64,000 nucleotides of DNA from assembly GCA_027405735.1 (NCBI GenBank), contig JAPEHQ010000008.1:434001-498000 (forward strand), given 5' to 3'. The first letter of the stretch is position 1, and the number at the start of each line of letters is the position of its first letter. Made by a program: the position numbers and the translations under genes. Origin of the DNA: Mucor racemosus (lineage: Eukaryota; Mucoromycota; Mucoromycetes; Mucorales; Mucoraceae). Below, in pieces: positions 11,046-21,363 of this stretch. The notes under the pieces were generated by a model. That model was not told where the DNA came from. It was given only the letters and a program-made list of their open reading frames with translations, and made no database searches.

Positions 11046-11842
11046 TGTTGCAAATCGAACAGCAACTCTTCTTTTTTTTCTTAAATAAATTACTATCAAT
11101 CAAAAATAAACAAACAATCTTGATCCCCAAAAATTACATTATACTTCCAGATTCTAGTTCAGAAGTAACACAAATCATACACGAAATTCACCAAACCTTA
11201 TATACTATTGATTTAATCTCCCATTGTATTATTTTACAACTCATACAAAAGAACAACAGGTTCAATTACCATAAATACAACATAACCGAATATTGACAGG
11301 ATCAATATCTGAAATCTTTGTCTAATCTTTCCAAATCTTTACTCAGTGATTATAAATCAACACATATTCATGGAAATATACGGATGTAACAACATCTCAT
11401 ATCATTACAATCTACAAACTCAACTTTTTCTTTAGATGTCAGTAAAGACATTTTATTATCAAATTCAAATAACATTATCAACATCAAGGATGTTCTAACA
11501 GACAAACATTAGTATAAATAACAACATTTCAAAAGAACAATTAATAAAGAGATCTTATTTTCTTACCTATATTTTGATTATATACTATTCTTCATATCGT
11601 TTTTGATATTCTTTACTTTACATTTACTATTTTATAAGATCCCTTGAACTATTTTCTATATATTTCACTGTACATTTCTTATTTTTCTTTATTCATTTCG
11701 TTTTATATATTTATATAAAACATTTATTATAGTTGGACAACTTAAAACCTGGTGCTCATTTAATAGATATAACTGCATTGGCTATATTCTATTCTCTTAC
11801 TCTTCATTTCTTATTCACTTTACTACAATCTCAATTGTAACA
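11046..11842 (+). mobile_element. LTR-like repeat C, copy 1
   Basis: About 796 bp, starting TGTTGCAAATCGAACAGC and ending CTCAATTGTAACA, with a second copy at 44251-45228. A further diverged piece at 12460-12690 repeats its second half. An integrase remnant lies between the two pieces, which suggests a left LTR, internal remnant and right LTR. The first 170 bp is open in the same frame in both main copies (ILIPKNYIILPDSSSEV), so part may be internal coding sequence rather than LTR. It starts 135 bp after the end of tRNA-Gly. Confidence 0.6.
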
Positions 11843-12003
11843 ATATACGACAACAATAATATATAAATACTATATGTATATTAAACTCTGCGCAAATCTA
11901 CATTACTAATAACGCAACTTATGACAGTAAAAGATGAAATGTTTAATATTGACACATTAAACATTTTACACCTTTTTAATTTGGATATAAGTACATTTTA
12001 ATA

Positions 12004-12240
12004 GTAGCTATTAATTATCTAGAAAAATATGCTGAAGTTAGAGTTCTTAGACAACAAACCGTTTCAGAAATCCCATTAGTTGTTTTTATACGAAGAAGTA
12101 ATTGCAAGGCATGGGTAAATTTGCTACATCATTATTACTAATAATGGACGCCCAATGATAGCTAAACTGATGAAAATAGTAAGTAAAAACTTTGGTGTTA
12201 AACACAAAACAATATCCCCCTACCATTCTCAAACACTATT
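12004..12240 (+). pseudogene. Ty3-type integrase core remnant
   Basis: Frame one reads VAINYLEKYAEVRVLRQQTVSE, like the first strands of a Ty3-type integrase core. After a frameshift near 12120, CYIIITNNGRPMIAKLMKI followed by NFGVKHKTISPYHSQT matches the conserved D-N-G ... S-PYHPQT block, with the catalytic Asp changed to Asn. A stop follows. Belongs with the LTR-C element; dead. Confidence 0.75.
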
Positions 12241-12459
12241 TTGAGAAAATAATAATAAGATATAATAAAATATAATAAAATGTGTTAAAAAATGTGAAAA
12301 ATCCATGTTAACATTAATTAATGTACTTAAATGTACTTTAATATCACTTATTTTACATTATTTTAGCGTTATCATGATTTTCCTTGTTAAATAATGTTAA
12401 CAAACCAAAAATAATATTATATTCATGATATCATGTATTTACATTTTTTCCCGTAGTGA

Positions 12460-12690
12460 CAATATTACAAGACCCCTTGAATTATTTCTGTATGTTTCAT
12501 TGTATATTTTCTATATTGTACTTTTATTTTACTATTATATAACACTTGCTTTGTTGTATCCATTGTATAAAACGTCTATAATATTTGGAGAACTGTCCAT
12601 CATCAACAATCTAGTGTTTATTTAATACCTATTACTGCGTTGGCAATACTTTATTTACTAACTCTTTATGTTATCTCTGATCTGAAATAA
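12460..12690 (+). mobile_element. LTR-C right-end fragment
   Basis: Diverged match to the second half of LTR-C copy 1: GACCCCTTGAATTATTTC... through TATTACTGCGTTGGCAATA, against GATCCCTTGAACTATTTTC... and ATAACTGCATTGGCTATA. Read as the remains of the right LTR. Confidence 0.5.
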
Positions 12691-12799
12691 AAGGCTAGCT
12701 ATTGCCAGAATATAAATTTATCCAACTAAAATTGACTAAAAATTGACTTATATTGATTGTAAAAATTAAAAATTGAAATTAAGGTGTTAGTTTTTCACG

Positions 12800-13615
12800 T
12801 TCACATGATAAATCCAACTGAAAGCTATTATGCATTTTTTGTTTCAATAAAAAGTATTAATTTTTCGTCAAAATAATCAAAATAATAGTTCAAATTACAG
12901 CTTAAAATTTGCAATCACTGAGTTCCAAAATTTATTTGTTAAATCGATCAGAAATTATCAAAAAACAAATTTGTTTAATAACTCAAGAACTGCAAAGTAA
13001 GAAGAACTAGCATTTTAAATGTTTTTTGTACAGCTTTGAACTCTACATCCATCTAAATAAAATTTAGACAAATGTTTTACATTAAATTTCATTTAAAATG
13101 CAATTGAAATTTTGGAAGTTTTTTGAAGATATACAACATTTTTTATAAGCATGTTTCAAATATAAACCATGGAGATAATGAGCAGCAAAAATATTTATCG
13201 ATCTAGCCATCATTGAAGTTTCTAAGCATGCTTTTTGTAAAGAAAACGAGAGTTTCGCCAATTTTTTTTCAAATTCAGAATTTGCGATGAGGGTATGCAG
13301 GAGAAAAATTGAAGCTAAAAGCAAGGGTATTTCTTGGCACACATTATTTAGGATCTCTACGAAAAATTAATATTATAAAAAGAACTAAATTACATCCAGT
13401 AGAGCCACACGAGGTCTATGAAATAAATGTAAAAAAAATGCTGCTCAATTTTATGAATATTTTATAATCTATTACAAAAATGTCAAAAAAAGGAAGGCCA
13501 AAAAAAGGGAATGAAAAAAAAAAAGTGCATAGAATTTTTCATATTGAAGTATGTTATAAAGCACTACAAAGCAAGTAAGTTTTATTACTAAAAGTTGTTA
13601 GTATCACTATGAAAC
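12800..13615 (-). repeat. Repeat A, copy 3
   Basis: Reverse complement of about 5640-6410 of copy 1, diverged and with small indels. The minus-strand frame open in copy 1 (KINILKKTKLDP) is recognisable here on the plus strand as KINIIKRTKLHP, but is broken. Confidence 0.7.
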
Positions 13616-14129
13616 AAAAAAAAACTGAAATATTACTGCATTTTTACTGATACTTTATACCTGAATACTACATTCAGAGATTTTTTGACCAAATTCCTCT
13701 GAAATATTTAAGAGTTCTCAGGGTAGTTACTACTCGCTAAAATTCTGAAAATAAATTAATAAGAGAAGAAATTTAAGTGATTTTTCAAATAATTCCGGTT
13801 ATAGTTCAGGTTTTTTAGAGAATAAGTAAAAAAATTGAAAGAAAACTCCCAATATTATTATATATAATATATTGTATAATAATAAGCAGACACCAGTTTT
13901 TTATTTCATCAGTTAGTAATAATATCAGTCAAGTTTGCATGCATGATATATGATATATATAAATAATACTGCTATAGAATATAGTTACACTTATTACCTC
14001 TGTTTTCTCGGGTGGTGCTGGGTAGCTTGTTTTCTTTCTTTTAATTTGCTTATGGTTGGATTTTGCTTTTTGAACCTTCACAATTAACTTATTTATGCGT
14101 ATTCGTATACATGAGAAAAAAGTGCAGTA
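13616..14129. other. AT-rich spacer
   Basis: No gene supported. It contains runs of TATA and poly-A; a lysine-rich minus-strand frame at 13929-14150 has no recognisable domain. Confidence 0.35.
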
Positions 14130-15208
14130 TTGGATATGCAGAAAAATCACCTTATTAATAATAATAATAGAAAAAGAAGAAAAATGAAAATAGCAGGTAA
14201 CAATAATAATAAAATTATGAGAAATAGTATGATTGATGTGTCAGATGCTGATGAGTACGAAGTTGAAGACGATAGCCGTACTCTTGACAATATTGATGAC
14301 GATAGAAATGCTGTCATAACAACAATAAAAATGTTATTTATCCTATCGACGACAATCATAGTATAGCTTTTTTAATTAAAAAAAACTTGGAGATTCATAG
14401 TATTTTTAAGCAGGAAAGACTAAAACAATCATCAATGACCAATAAGTAAGAGAGTAAAACTATCAAATGTTATAACAAGTATTATCCCAGTAAGTAGTTC
14501 CTAATTTACCTTATTTATTTTTGGTTTTGAAACAACTTTTTTTCAGATTCAAGCCCTTTGATATCTACCATCGACTTCTTTCACAATCCTGACAGTCAAA
14601 TTCCCATTACTTTCAAACAAAAAATAACTTTAAAAGGCTCACGAGTATATGAACGGCGTCTTCATCTACTGAAAACGTATTATCAGATACCTGAGTATGA
14701 TGTAAATGTTACTTGTGTCTGTGACCCAACGATAAAGTTAAGAGAAAACAGAAAGTTTGATAGTTTTTTAACACCACCACACAAATAAAAGTTATGCCAA
14801 TATGCTCTTCTAGCCAAGGCTTCCAAAAGCAAATTGTCATGTTTGATAAAAATCTTGCGTATTTTTCAGCATGATCATTCTGTAATAAGTCCAAATTTGG
14901 TTTATGCTCAAATATTTCAGAATATTACTATTCTTATCTCTGGAATACTTCAATGCCAATTTAAAAGTAATAATTCTGATTTTATGGATCCAGATCGCGA
15001 CTTGTCTCTTTTCCATTTCGAAGACTTGATAACTTTCGTGGCTATATTAAAATCAGAAATATCCAACAAGTTGTTCTTCTTTTTTTGGCCAGAAATGAAG
15101 AGAGTTGGTATGAAAATATATTGTAATGATGATATTTTTAATTATGAAAATTTTGTAAATCAAAACAATAACAGAACAATTAAAAGGGAAGGAAAGGGCT
15201 TATGGTAG
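14130..15208 (+). other. Cluster of unrecognised open frames, possible broken gene
   Basis: Three plus-strand frames in a row: 14130-14366 (N-rich then acidic), 14558-14788 (containing HNPDSQIPITFKQKITLKG and CVCDPTIKLRENRKF) and 14834-15208 (containing DPDRDLSLFHFEDLITF). Pyrimidine-rich AG sites before 14546 and 14870 could be splice acceptors, but no consistent gene model joining the frames was found. Base use is more gene-like than in the flanking repeats. No family was recognised. It could be a species-specific gene, a decayed gene or chance. Confidence 0.25.
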
Positions 15209-15525
15209 GAAATGATTAAACATTAGCTTAATATTAAATAAAACTTACTGTGTGTAGAATTGTTGCATGTAAAAATGTATTCAAACATTGTTTGTCATTA
15301 AAGAAATCCATACACTATCAATTATTTGAAGTAAGAAGACTTATCATTGGCACTTATGAACCATTTCAATTTTGTTATTTTAATTAAAGGTATCATTTAA
15401 TCCGCATGCTTTATCAAAATCTAGTAAAAAATGCAGCGGTTTTCAGGAATTTATGAAAAAAATATCAAGTTCACTGAACGTACTGAACTATTACTAATTT
15501 ATCATTAAAAAAATTCAATATTACT

Positions 15526-15818
15526 CAGGGTAAATAAGAGGGATTCCTAAAAACTCACTTAATTCTTTGAGAATTCGCTTAATTCTTTGAAAATTCACTG
15601 AAATCACTTATTGTGTTGAATTGTCACTGAATTTTCAGTGAGATTTAAATTTTTTCGAAAATAAAATAAAAACCTACTAAAATCACTTAATTTTCTGATT
15701 ATTACTTTAATTATTCAGTAAAATTTCAGTGTGTTTTAAGTGGTATAAGTAAATTTAGTGATATTTAAGCAATATTTGAGAGATTTAAGCGATTTTCAGT
15801 GACTTTTTATTCACTGTG
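15526..15818. mobile_element. MITE-like element with TTCAGTGA/TCACTTAA motifs
   Basis: About 293 bp with imperfect inverted ends: left CAGGGTAAATAAGAGG, right (reverse complement) CACAGTGAATAAAAAG. The interior is dense in TCACTTAA, TTCAGTGA and their complements. A 20-bp unit CTTAATTCTTTGA(G/A)AATTC occurs twice in tandem near 15558-15600. No clear TSD. It lies at the edge of a repeat A copy. Confidence 0.45.
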
Positions 15819-15821
15819 TAT

Positions 15822-16085
15822 AGCTTGATTTTTTGCAGAGATATGAAGGCTCAAAATTTTTAATTTTTTGCAGTGAATTAGTGGTAAAAATCTTAAACAT
15901 TAGCACTAGAAGAGTTTTTTCCATCTGATAGAGATTAGTTATTTTAGGAATTACATTTTTATATTAAATTTGAGCATTTCAAATATATGTACATTTATTT
16001 TTATTTTGTTGTTAATCAGGGAAAAGGAATCATAAGCAGGGATAATAAACTGAACCTATTTTCTAAAATGAGATTGATAGTTATT
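15822..16085 (-). repeat. Repeat A, copy 4 (diverged)
   Basis: Weak but ordered match to the reverse of repeat A: CAGAGATATGAAGGCTC, TTTGCAGTGAATTAG, AAACATTAGCACT and CAGGGATAATAAACTGA appear in the same order as in copy 2. Confidence 0.55.
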
Positions 16086-17510
16086 TGATTTGTTGACGCA
16101 CTTACTGCTGGCTATTTGATGAAAAGAAAGTTTTTGGCGTTTTTTTAAAGAGAAAATGTCTCAAGAAACAAAATGAACATGTAATATATATCTTAGTTTT
16201 TCATTAACACCTACATTTGTCATTTGTGATTAATCCTTGGCTCTCGATTCAAACAAAATAAAAAAAAAGCAGGATATATACTTGTTTTTTCATAAAGATT
16301 ACTGGGGTTTATTTCATTCATACATATATACCGTATATATATGAAAAATATTCTCTGTTATACTTGGTAGATGATTTAAGGCTCATGGGTTCATAGATTT
16401 CATAAGATCAGTGAAATTTCCCTTTACGAACATAAGTATACATTTAGACATATCTGCAAATAAACCTTTTTATAAGCCAAGCAGTCGGGAGGTTTATATC
16501 GCTATAGATCGAAAATAAGAAAGTAAACAATTAGTATATCATTGAATATACATACTTTATTTGATAATTTTTTAGTTCAACCTAACCAAACCAAATAATT
16601 ACAAGTCTCAATATACTCCTATGCATTAGTCTTTATCATTTATTCATTATTCGTCCATAGTACCTGAAATCAATGAATATACGAGGTCATCATGAAACTT
16701 TTGGATACTACTAAAGTTGAGCTTTTGATTTAATGAAGCCCTTTATTGCACAACTATGATACATTGACATCCAGTCTAATGATTTTCATGACAAAAAGGC
16801 AGAACTTGATTATGCCTAGCAAAAGCTGTCCTCATTAGACTTCTCTGGCCATCAGGTGCAGATGTTTAAATTCTCGGATGAACAAATTTAGAAAGATTAT
16901 TTTGGTTCACATTACTATCGATCTATGTAAATCTACGAAAATTAGGATTGCACTCTAATCTGTCATGTTCTCTATATATTAACAAACTTATATTGTCGTA
17001 TGAATAAGCCGCATATACATCCGCACATCATTTGTAAACACCAATTAAGAAATGTCATCATATGAACTTTATATGAACCTCCCTGTTGGATGAATGAATT
17101 TATATTCAATATAGTTTAGAAGTTGAAAATTCACTAAACTTTTTCTACTGTGAGGGAATTCAAAGGATGCTTTAAGAAGTTAAAAACTGAGATATAAACA
17201 AAAATGGTGTGATGGTGGCATCAAAATTTCGTTTATAAATGGAAGCTTGTGGTACAAGGATTGCTTCTCGTCTAAATTAAGCATCTGTTTCAAAAACAAT
17301 AACCCAAAAGATTCGAGTAAGCAAACGTGCCTCTTACAATAAAAACATTTAATTATATAATCCTGCAATTTAATATGAATGTGCATTATGAATAATCAAA
17401 TAAAGGTCTATGATGCCGATTTTTTGATCTAGGAAAGGTATGGTACACACAATAAGAAAAGGGGAGGGTTAAAGTTTAATTGAGCGAGAGAAAAGAAAAA
17501 ATTTCTTCGC
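16086..17510. other. Intergenic, AT-rich
   Basis: No gene or repeat recognised. A minus-strand frame at 17180-17386 has no family features. Confidence 0.4.
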
Positions 17511-17604
17511 TTTCCTCTCTCCCTCCCTCTCTCTCTCTCTCTCTCTCCCTCTCTCTCTCTCTTTCTTTCTCTCTTTTTTCATATTTTATATATATATATA
17601 TATA
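17511..17604 (+). promoter_or_regulatory. CT-rich tract plus TATA run before the acidic-protein gene
   Basis: A nearly pure pyrimidine tract (CCTCTCT and CTCTCT repeats, 17511-17580) is followed by (TA)n at 17583-17604, about 85 bp before the ATG at 17689. CT-rich tracts next to the start site are common in fungal promoters. Role inferred from position only. Confidence 0.5.
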
Positions 17605-17688
17605 ACTCAACTTTTTCTTTATATACCAGCTATTCTATACTTTATACATCCTTTTGTAAATTGCTAAATTGTATAATATTTAAATAAT

Positions 17689-19548
17689 ATGGCAATGGTT
17701 ATGACTGATAATCAACGCGAGCAGCAGCAAGTTGATATTCCTACTATACAAATTAATATAAGAGAAAATCAGGAACAAGTTGATGAACCAGGAGAAGATG
17801 TTATGATTTTATTAGAAGATGAAGATGATTTTCACCTAGACTCAGATGAAATAGAAGAGAATCAAGCAGTTCATTATTTACAAGATGAAGAAGAGGAAGA
17901 AGAAGAAAGAGATGAGCAAGATGAGAATCAATTTAATTTACCGCAAACTACAGAATTTTTACAGGAAGAAGAAGAGATTGAAGAAGACGAGGCATTCTAC
18001 CTCGCAAACAGAACATTTTATACAACATGCCATAAGATCTCGCGTCAGAATAGTCCATCCTATAGAAAAAAACCACCTTATACCTTTCTCGAAAATTGGT
18101 TGATTCACAGTGTATTTAGTAAATCTCAACAAATTCTCTTGAGATTTCCCGTGATTCATCCTAAAGTGATGATGACTGAAGGCGATTTTATTTATACCCC
18201 GCATCAAATGGCCTCAGAAAGCAATCAGGAATCTAATAATGAACAACAGCAGTATTATCAGAATGATGAAAATCAAGGACAACAGTTAGATTATGAATAT
18301 GGCGATGAAGAAGAATACGATTATTATGATGATGCATTTATTATCGGAGATGAAGGTGTAATGGTTATGAGTGCTTCGGCCCCTGATGCTTCACAATTCA
18401 TGGCCGAAGATGAAGATGATGAACAAGATGAATTACATTCTTCATCATTAGTCATGGATGAAAATATGTGGATGGGTTACAGTAGATATAATTCAAACGG
18501 ATTGACTCTTCATGTCGTAAATCCGGATGACAAAACTGAGGATGATGATGATCCTATGTACCATAATGTAGTTAGTTCCAACAATCCTTACAAATCGATT
18601 GTTCATAATAGTAATTCATATCAAGGTCAGCTTCAAATGGTAAAAGAAGAAGAGGAAGAGGAAGAGGAAGAGTATGAGGAAGAAGAGGAAGAAGAGGAAG
18701 AGGTTGAGGAGGAGAAAGAAGAAGAAGAAGAGGAAAAAGAAGAAAAAGAAGAAGAAAAAGAAGTGGAAACTCATGAATATGATAATGTACATGTAGAGCA
18801 AAGCAATTACCAATCAACAGAGGATACATTTACTACAGATGCACATAATATGAATCTTTCAATATCTCCAGAAGTACTAAATTGGTATCGCTCTGCAGAT
18901 TTAAGACCTGTTGCGTTGAGCGCACCTATAGTAGTGGATGATGGTAATGCACTATTAGCTCCTTTAATCACTTGTGATAGCGAACAACACCATCAACAGC
19001 AACAGCACCATCATCATCAACATCAAAATCAACAACAGCATAATGTTCATTGTGAATGCAGCAGCAGTAACAGCAGTACCAGTAGCGAAAATAGTTCTTG
19101 CAGCATTATCAGTAACAATAGTCAACGCACAGACCTTCGTACAGCACATTCCGACGAGAAATCTATTACACAACATTCAAGTGGTTCGTATCAATCTCTA
19201 GCAGATATCATGATGGAAGAAGACGATATTCAAAGCATTCAACATAACTCTTATGGTACCTTACTACCAACTCATTATCAAAATCGATCATTGACAATCA
19301 CAGATTCTGATGATAATAATCGTCAAACGAATATAGTTTCTCCATTGATGCAAGTGTCGGCATGTTTTGTTGATGCAGCTTGGGTTGCTTTGGATTTAGC
19401 ACAAGCTTATGTTGAAGAAGCGCATGGAAACAAAGGAATTACAGGTTTTATCACTTGCATGTTTAGAATATGGAAAGTCTTGTTCTTGGGCGCAGAAACA
19501 ATGCTGGGTTGGGGAAATCATCGCTTGAATCCTCAAGCAATGGTTTAA
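17689..19548 (+). CDS. Acidic low-complexity protein of unknown function
   Basis: Single-exon frame of 619 residues from an ATG just after a TATA/CT-rich tract. The first two thirds are very acidic, with long Glu runs around residues 320-360 (about 18646-18770), D/E clusters and Q-rich parts. A His/Gln block (residues 433-448) and a Ser/Asn block (residues 460-485) follow. The last ~80 residues are different: ordered and partly hydrophobic (SPLMQVSACFVDAAWVALDL, then GFITCMFRIWKVLFLGAETM), and this is the part most likely to be conserved. No known domain recognised. Residues 105-175 are basic and lack the acidic bias, so an unspliced intron there was considered, but no good GT-AG pair was found. 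A second CT run follows the stop (19565-19590). Confidence 0.75.
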   Translation: MAMVMTDNQREQQQVDIPTIQINIRENQEQVDEPGEDVMILLEDEDDFHLDSDEIEENQAVHYLQDEEEEEEERDEQDENQFNLPQTTEFLQEEEEIEEDEAFYLANRTFYTTCHKISRQNSPSYRKKPPYTFLENWLIHSVFSKSQQILLRFPVIHPKVMMTEGDFIYTPHQMASESNQESNNEQQQYYQNDENQGQQLDYEYGDEEEYDYYDDAFIIGDEGVMVMSASAPDASQFMAEDEDDEQDELHSSSLVMDENMWMGYSRYNSNGLTLHVVNPDDKTEDDDDPMYHNVVSSNNPYKSIVHNSNSYQGQLQMVKEEEEEEEEEYEEEEEEEEEVEEEKEEEEEEKEEKEEEKEVETHEYDNVHVEQSNYQSTEDTFTTDAHNMNLSISPEVLNWYRSADLRPVALSAPIVVDDGNALLAPLITCDSEQHHQQQQHHHHQHQNQQQHNVHCECSSSNSSTSSENSSCSIISNNSQRTDLRTAHSDEKSITQHSSGSYQSLADIMMEEDDIQSIQHNSYGTLLPTHYQNRSLTITDSDDNNRQTNIVSPLMQVSACFVDAAWVALDLAQAYVEEAHGNKGITGFITCMFRIWKVLFLGAETMLGWGNHRLNPQAMV

Positions 19549-21363
19549 TAATATACTAGACTATGTCTCTCTCTCTCTCTCTCTTTTTCTCTTTATTATA
19601 TTGTTACAATTATTATTTTCTTTTTCTTTTTATATCCTTTTATATATTTATTTTTCTTTTTTTCTCTATTATCACTATCACCACTTATTATTCCCTCTAC
19701 TCTTAACCTACGTTTTACATCTATTTATCTATCTATCTATATATATATATTCTCAATCATATATACACATTTTATATATATTCAAAGAAGCCGATAACAT
19801 GACTTCTTGCATATAGTTACTCAGTAAAAAATATTTGAATGCTTTTTTCTTCAATAAAGTTGATTAATACACCATCAAAATCATGCATTTATATATTTTT
19901 TTAAAGAGTTTTTAGGTTTGAATGGATATTTTTTATCGATATAGGTTAGTTACAGTATTTCTACTTCAAATTCAGACGACACGATGTATAAATTGCTTTA
20001 TTCCATAAATAATAATGTAGTTGGAAAATATATTACTAGATGTGCAAACCAAGTAAGACAATTTAGCTACATGCACAAACTTAACAATGGAAAAGCTCAA
20101 GAGGAATCAAATAAACTATTTTATACAAGAATAATGTTACAATGTTGCTGATTTGAACTTTTTATAAGGTTTCATACAATCTCCTGCTTAAATATTGTCT
20201 ATTTGAGTGTATATAGTTCTTATATTGCTTATTAAATTACAGGAAACGAATAGACTTTATACATTGCCTACATGTACAAGAAACAATGTAGAATGTTGTT
20301 ATCAAGATACGTTCATGTGTAAAAAATCATCTATTTTATTATGCATCATACAATATATTATGGAAGGTTTATTTAGAGGATCAAGCAATATTTTATTTTA
20401 TCAATACTGGAAGGTACTAAAGCAATATACAACGAATATTACCATGCTCTATTACCATTTCAATTTTACTCAATGAACTCCTAGTCAAGTCTGAAAGAAT
20501 AGCTAATAAGATTGTCTTTATAAAAAACACTTTTATATTAGCCAACTAGCATCTAGAAATAATATGAATTTACATGCTCATTGTGTCTACATTTCGTCAG
20601 GCCTTTGCCTCAATATATAGCTACAATCGTCCAAATTTTAATTGGAAATCGTCCAAATATTTTCTTGAAATGTCTGAATTTCAAGTGGAAACACTGCGAT
20701 ATTGTATTTTTTGTTTGCTTATTTCTTATTCAGAAGGATCTAAACAATGCAAAATATGGCTTTAGTGCCATTATTATCATAATCTCCGAAAGGTCCATCT
20801 ATAACAATGTTGCTGATGTGGAGCAATATTTACAAACGATATCCCTACAATAATATGCTTAATTAAACAGCGCTGATTTCTTTCACCATTTACTCGATTA
20901 GTTCAGATGATATCGATATATAATAACCCACAAAACATATTGTCATCTGCTTAATATCAGTTGAAAAATCTCGAATATATATTATAATTGCATCATACTT
21001 ATTGCTTTTAATGCAATGGAAAAGTAATCCATTAAGCAATTCAAGTAGTCTGCATCAATATTTATATAGCCGGAAGTAATGAAGATGACCATGGAAGCGC
21101 CAGGGGTAAATTTGAGTCAAATGCTTTGTTTCTTGATTTTGAAATTCAGATATCGAACCATAATCAGGTACATGCGAAAGAAAAAATCATGCCACAATTT
21201 TTAACATTACTACAATACTACTGTATGAAATATATCAGTTTAAACCCTAAAAGCCCATGATTACACACATATATAAGTTTATTTTAATATAAATGCGCAA
21301 TAAATAATAAAGAGTTTTACCTCTTCTTTTTTCATATAATTCATTTTAAATTTATACTAAAAT
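19549..21363. other. Intergenic 1.8 kb
   Basis: 3' flank of the acidic-protein gene (pyrimidine-rich, then ATCT and TA microsatellites at 19722-19750), followed by AT-rich DNA. Frames at 20207-20476 and 20574-20853 overlap each other and show no family features. The last part must contain the promoter of the monooxygenase gene. Confidence 0.4.

Noticed and set aside
11041..11846. AATAT target duplication around LTR-C copy 1
   Set aside because: AATAT flanks the block only if the LTR ends one base short of CA, and the element seems to continue to a second LTR piece at 12460-12690, so a duplication here would be a coincidence in AT-rich DNA.
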